64,000 bases of DNA from Polytrichum commune. Taxonomy: Eukaryota > Streptophyta > Polytrichopsida > Polytrichales > Polytrichaceae. The translations under genes were made by a program, and so were the position numbers. Where the stretch lies: positions 17,938,527 to 18,002,526 of the forward strand of contig OX485808.1 in the NCBI GenBank assembly GCA_950295325.1. The letters run 5' to 3'. This document shows positions 61,601 to 64,000 of this stretch, one piece after another (position 1 is the first letter of the stretch; each line of letters opens with the position of its first letter). The notes beneath the pieces were generated by a model. That model saw only the letters and a list, made by a program, of their open reading frames with translations. It was not told where the DNA came from and searched no databases.

Positions 61601-62611
61601 TGCCCCTACCCCCCTTCATCTACCCATATCTACCCATCCCATCCCACCCATCCCCCTCACACCCTCCCATCTCCACCCATCTCCCCTCCCCATCCCCACC
61701 CATCCCCCCCCCTCCTCATCCCTTCCCATCTCCCATGCTCATCCCTTCCCATCCCATCCATGCCCAAGCGCGGGCCAGTGGAGGGATGCCACATGGCAGC
61801 CGCAGGGAAACCCTAGCGGTGCCGGCTACCTCCCCGCGCCCCTTCCTCTCCTCCTCATTCTCATTCCCAGCAGAGAGAGGAGGAGCGAAGTAGAGCGGAG
61901 CGAAGCTCTCGCAAAATTTAGAATGCTTTAGTTTATGTGTTTTTTTGGCATCTTAGGAGTCGCATCTTTCTCTTCAGTTTGGAACGAATCTTATTAGAGA
62001 GCTTCAGAGTTGTGTGCATCAGGAGTAGAGAGCTTCTGAGGTTGTGAGCTTGTGCAGGTTGCAAGCTTTTTTTTTTTTGTTGTTTTTGTAAGCTTCATAG
62101 TTGCAAGTCTGGAGGAGACATCTTGCTAGGTGAAAGCTTGAAGTTTGTAGGCTTCAGAGTTGCAAGCTGTGCTTTAGTGGTTGTTTTTGTGAGCTTGATA
62201 GTTGCAAGCTTGGAAGAAGGGAACTTGAGAGTTGCAAGATTGCAATTTCAATGCACATGAGTAGTTGCTAGGGTTTAGGTCTCATTCAATTGTATACAAG
62301 GAGAGTTCCAAATTTTTCAGCAAGAAGAAAGAAGGTCAAGCACATTGCAATGTGAGTGAAGTAATCCTTCTAAACTCGCTTCCCAAACATTTTGAAATTC
62401 TGCATTGTTGAATTCCATGGGTTTTGTTTGTATTGTCAACTTGTTTAGCATGAGATCTGGCATGTTGTGTATGCTTTATGAATTCTGCACTGGTTTGGTT
62501 TCAGTATCCTGGTTCTGATCCAGTGTTGTAGGCACGAACGCAAGCATTCTTCAGAGCTGAAATGCATACGTATACGTATACGTACATGTACGGACACAAT
62601 GCATTCAAGAA
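61601..62611. other. Non-coding leader-like interval upstream of array B
   Basis: C-rich simple sequence (61,600-61,760), a short GC-rich stretch (61,760-61,910), and degenerate repeats of a GTTGCAAGCTT-like core between 62,000 and 62,250. No supported coding sequence. Could include promoter or leader for the gene at 63,222, unproven. Confidence 0.35.
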
Positions 62612-63188
62612 GTTCACATTTACGAACGAGCGTTCGTAAATGTGAACACAACCTGCAAACCAAACCTGTTGTGACCCCTCCCAGTCCATGTGTTTACGAA
62701 CGCACGTTCGTAAACACGCAACCCAGCCTCTGTTCATGTGTTTACGAACGCGCGTTCGTAAACACGCACCCCTAAACCCCTAAACCCCTAAACCCCTAAA
62801 ATTTACGAACGCTCGTTCGTAAACAAGGAATACATAATACTCTGAGTATTTACGAACGCACGTTCGTAAACACACAATCCCTTCCCATACCTCATTATAC
62901 GAACGAGCGTTCGTAAGTGACTTGCCTTGTGCCCGTCCAAAGATTTACAAACGTGCGTTCGTAAACACATATTGGACAACTTGAAGATATAAATCAGTAC
63001 AAGTCACAACATAACAAAATAATATAAACACAGTGGTATTTAAAACACATAAACTTCTAAAGCCAAAAGAATAGCCTCTCAAACAGAACACATTTAGGAA
63101 CGTGCGTTCGTAAATATCTCAACAACCATTGTTCAAAATATTTGAAAATTGTAGAACTCTGTCTGCTAAATACGAACGCTCGCTCGTA
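62612..63188. repeat. Dyad array B: 9 copies of TACGAACG-NN-CGTTCGTA
   Basis: 18-bp dyads start at 62621, 62695, 62743, 62804, 62851, 62898, 62946, 63095 and 63171; six have perfect arms. Some arms are longer: the first is a 36-bp perfect dyad (62,612-62,647) with 17-bp arms GTTCACATTTACGAACG around AG, and the second has 13-bp arms GTGTTTACGAACG. Centres are AG, CA, CG, CT and TG. Four CCCCTAAA units sit between dyads three and four. Confidence 0.9.
62769..62800. repeat. Four tandem CCCCTAAA units
   Basis: An exact 8-bp repeat, a one-base-longer variant of the plant telomere unit, lying between two dyads of array B. Confidence 0.9.
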
Positions 63189-63221
63189 AATACGATCCTG
63201 ACTACCTATGTTGTTTTGCAG

Positions 63222-64000
63222 ATGGCCATCCCTAACAGAAGCGCGATAGAGATGTTCGGGGAGAAGTTGGAGAGTGTCCCAGAGTCGGTGACCGACGACA
63301 ATGGGAATGACAATTATGTCCCACAGGAGGACTTCATGAAAGAGTGGACGGCGCTTCCAGAGATGTTAGAGGATGGAACATTCGTCCTCCGCTTCGTCTA
63401 CCAGCTCAATACCAAAGACGATTAACTAGAGCAGTGGGTGCAGATGGCAACATGGGAGATAGATTCCGTGGAGGCACAGGGCAATTACGTAATCTTCAAC
63501 ATGAAGTACAACAATGACCACGTCAACGTGTTGCTGGACTACTTGGCATACACCTTCTCCCACAACTATGCGCAGATGCATGTTAAAGAGGAGGGAAAGT
63601 GTTTCGATCTGACAAAACTCTTCACAAGATATAGCCTAAGTCAACACTGGACAGCCAGGAAATTGACCGCTTTGTGCTTGAACATCTCCAAGACCAACAG
63701 TGCTGTGTTGGAGGCCAACAAGAAGAAGAAGAGTCCCAAGAAACCAATGCAATCCGGTGCAGGCGGATCCAGAAGTGCTCCGCGGCTTGTTCCCACTGCG
63801 AGCAGATTGACGGAAGGTACCAGCAGACATTCCACTCCTTTGAAGAGAACGAGGGACGACATGGAGAAGTCTGGCGTAACTGAGGGCGCAGAGGTCAGTT
63901 CCCCGCCAGTCATGCCGGCTCCGTTGCAGAATGGAGAGGTACCGGACGGTGCGAAGGCCACGCGCATCCTTCGAGATTTTAACAGTTACTCGAAGGACTG
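63222..64000 (+). pseudogene. Unrecognised gene with one in-frame stop, open at the right edge
   Basis: ATG at 63,222 directly follows an acceptor-like TGTTTTGCAG. The frame reads MAIPNRSAIEMFGEKLESVP and continues to a TAA at 63,423-63,425 (codon 68), then stays open for 191 more codons to the window edge. Downstream peptides include LEQWVQMATWEIDSVEAQ, DYLAYTFSHNYAQM and a lysine-rich KKKKSPKKP that could be a nuclear localisation signal, then a Pro/Ser/Thr-rich stretch. GC content is raised and reading-frame quality is good on both sides of the stop. I recognise no family. Its array-B leader mirrors that of the DUF7869 gene, so it may be the second gene of the same element, perhaps a DNA-binding accessory protein (inference). 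Confidence 0.5.

Noticed and set aside
61500-61931. 143-residue proline/serine-rich frame
   Set aside because: It is translation of C-rich simple sequence (CCCATCC-type); both neighbouring plus frames are also open.
57757-63188. CRISPR-like array
   Set aside because: Repeats are palindromic 18-mers with irregular spacing (47-177 bp), repeated spacers and plant genomic context.

Overview
The window looks like nuclear DNA of a land plant. Evidence: leucine-rich-repeat coding sequence of the plant NLR type, two genes of the plant At4g10955-like alpha/beta-hydrolase family with consensus GT-AG introns, plant-type telomere motifs (TTTAGGG / CCCTAAA) at internal positions, and relics of CACTA-like, hAT, PIF/Harbinger and Mutator-like DNA transposons. 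A transposon gene of the DUF7869 type, which I associate mainly with seed-free plants and some animals and algae, hints at a moss, lycophyte or fern, but this is not proven. The DNA is AT-rich, gene-poor and heavily rearranged by transposons.

Layout. 0-2 kb: C-terminal LRR exon of an NLR-like protein. 2.5-9.1 kb: a CACTA-like element with a five-exon, decayed transposase gene and a 3' end of subterminal TTCCCT repeats. 9.7-17.6 kb: non-coding DNA with several terminal-inverted-repeat (TIR) elements, including a foldback Mutator-like element at 10.8-11.7 kb with its target duplication. About 17.6-27.6 kb (copy 1) and 30.9-48.7 kb (copy 2): a segmental duplication. Each copy carries one two-exon hydrolase gene on the minus strand (18.3-20.5 and 35.5-38.2 kb). 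Copy 2 has been enlarged by insertions that copy 1 lacks. Copy 1 therefore acts as an empty-site record for an hAT element (38,686-39,791), a PIF/Harbinger element (42,946-45,639) and an internal telomeric tract. The last 2.5 kb of copy 2 is duplicated again in tandem (48.7-52.9 kb). That new copy was then hit by a second CACTA-like element (49.6-51.85 kb) and by a 350-bp element with poly-G/poly-C ends.

52.9-54.5 kb holds a 35-bp minisatellite and a GA tract. 54.5-57.65 kb is a DUF7869 transposon gene (minus strand, two coding exons, one in-frame TAG). 63.2 kb to the right edge is the start of an unrecognised plus-strand gene (one in-frame TAA).

The most unusual structure is the DNA upstream of these last two genes. 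Each divergently oriented gene is preceded by an array of an 18-bp near-perfect dyad, TACGAACG-NN-CGTTCGTA: 12 copies at 57.76-58.74 kb and 9 copies at 62.6-63.2 kb. In both genes an apparent splice acceptor lies just before the ATG. I infer that the two genes and arrays belong to one element family, with the dyads as binding sites for an element-encoded protein. The sequence does not prove this.
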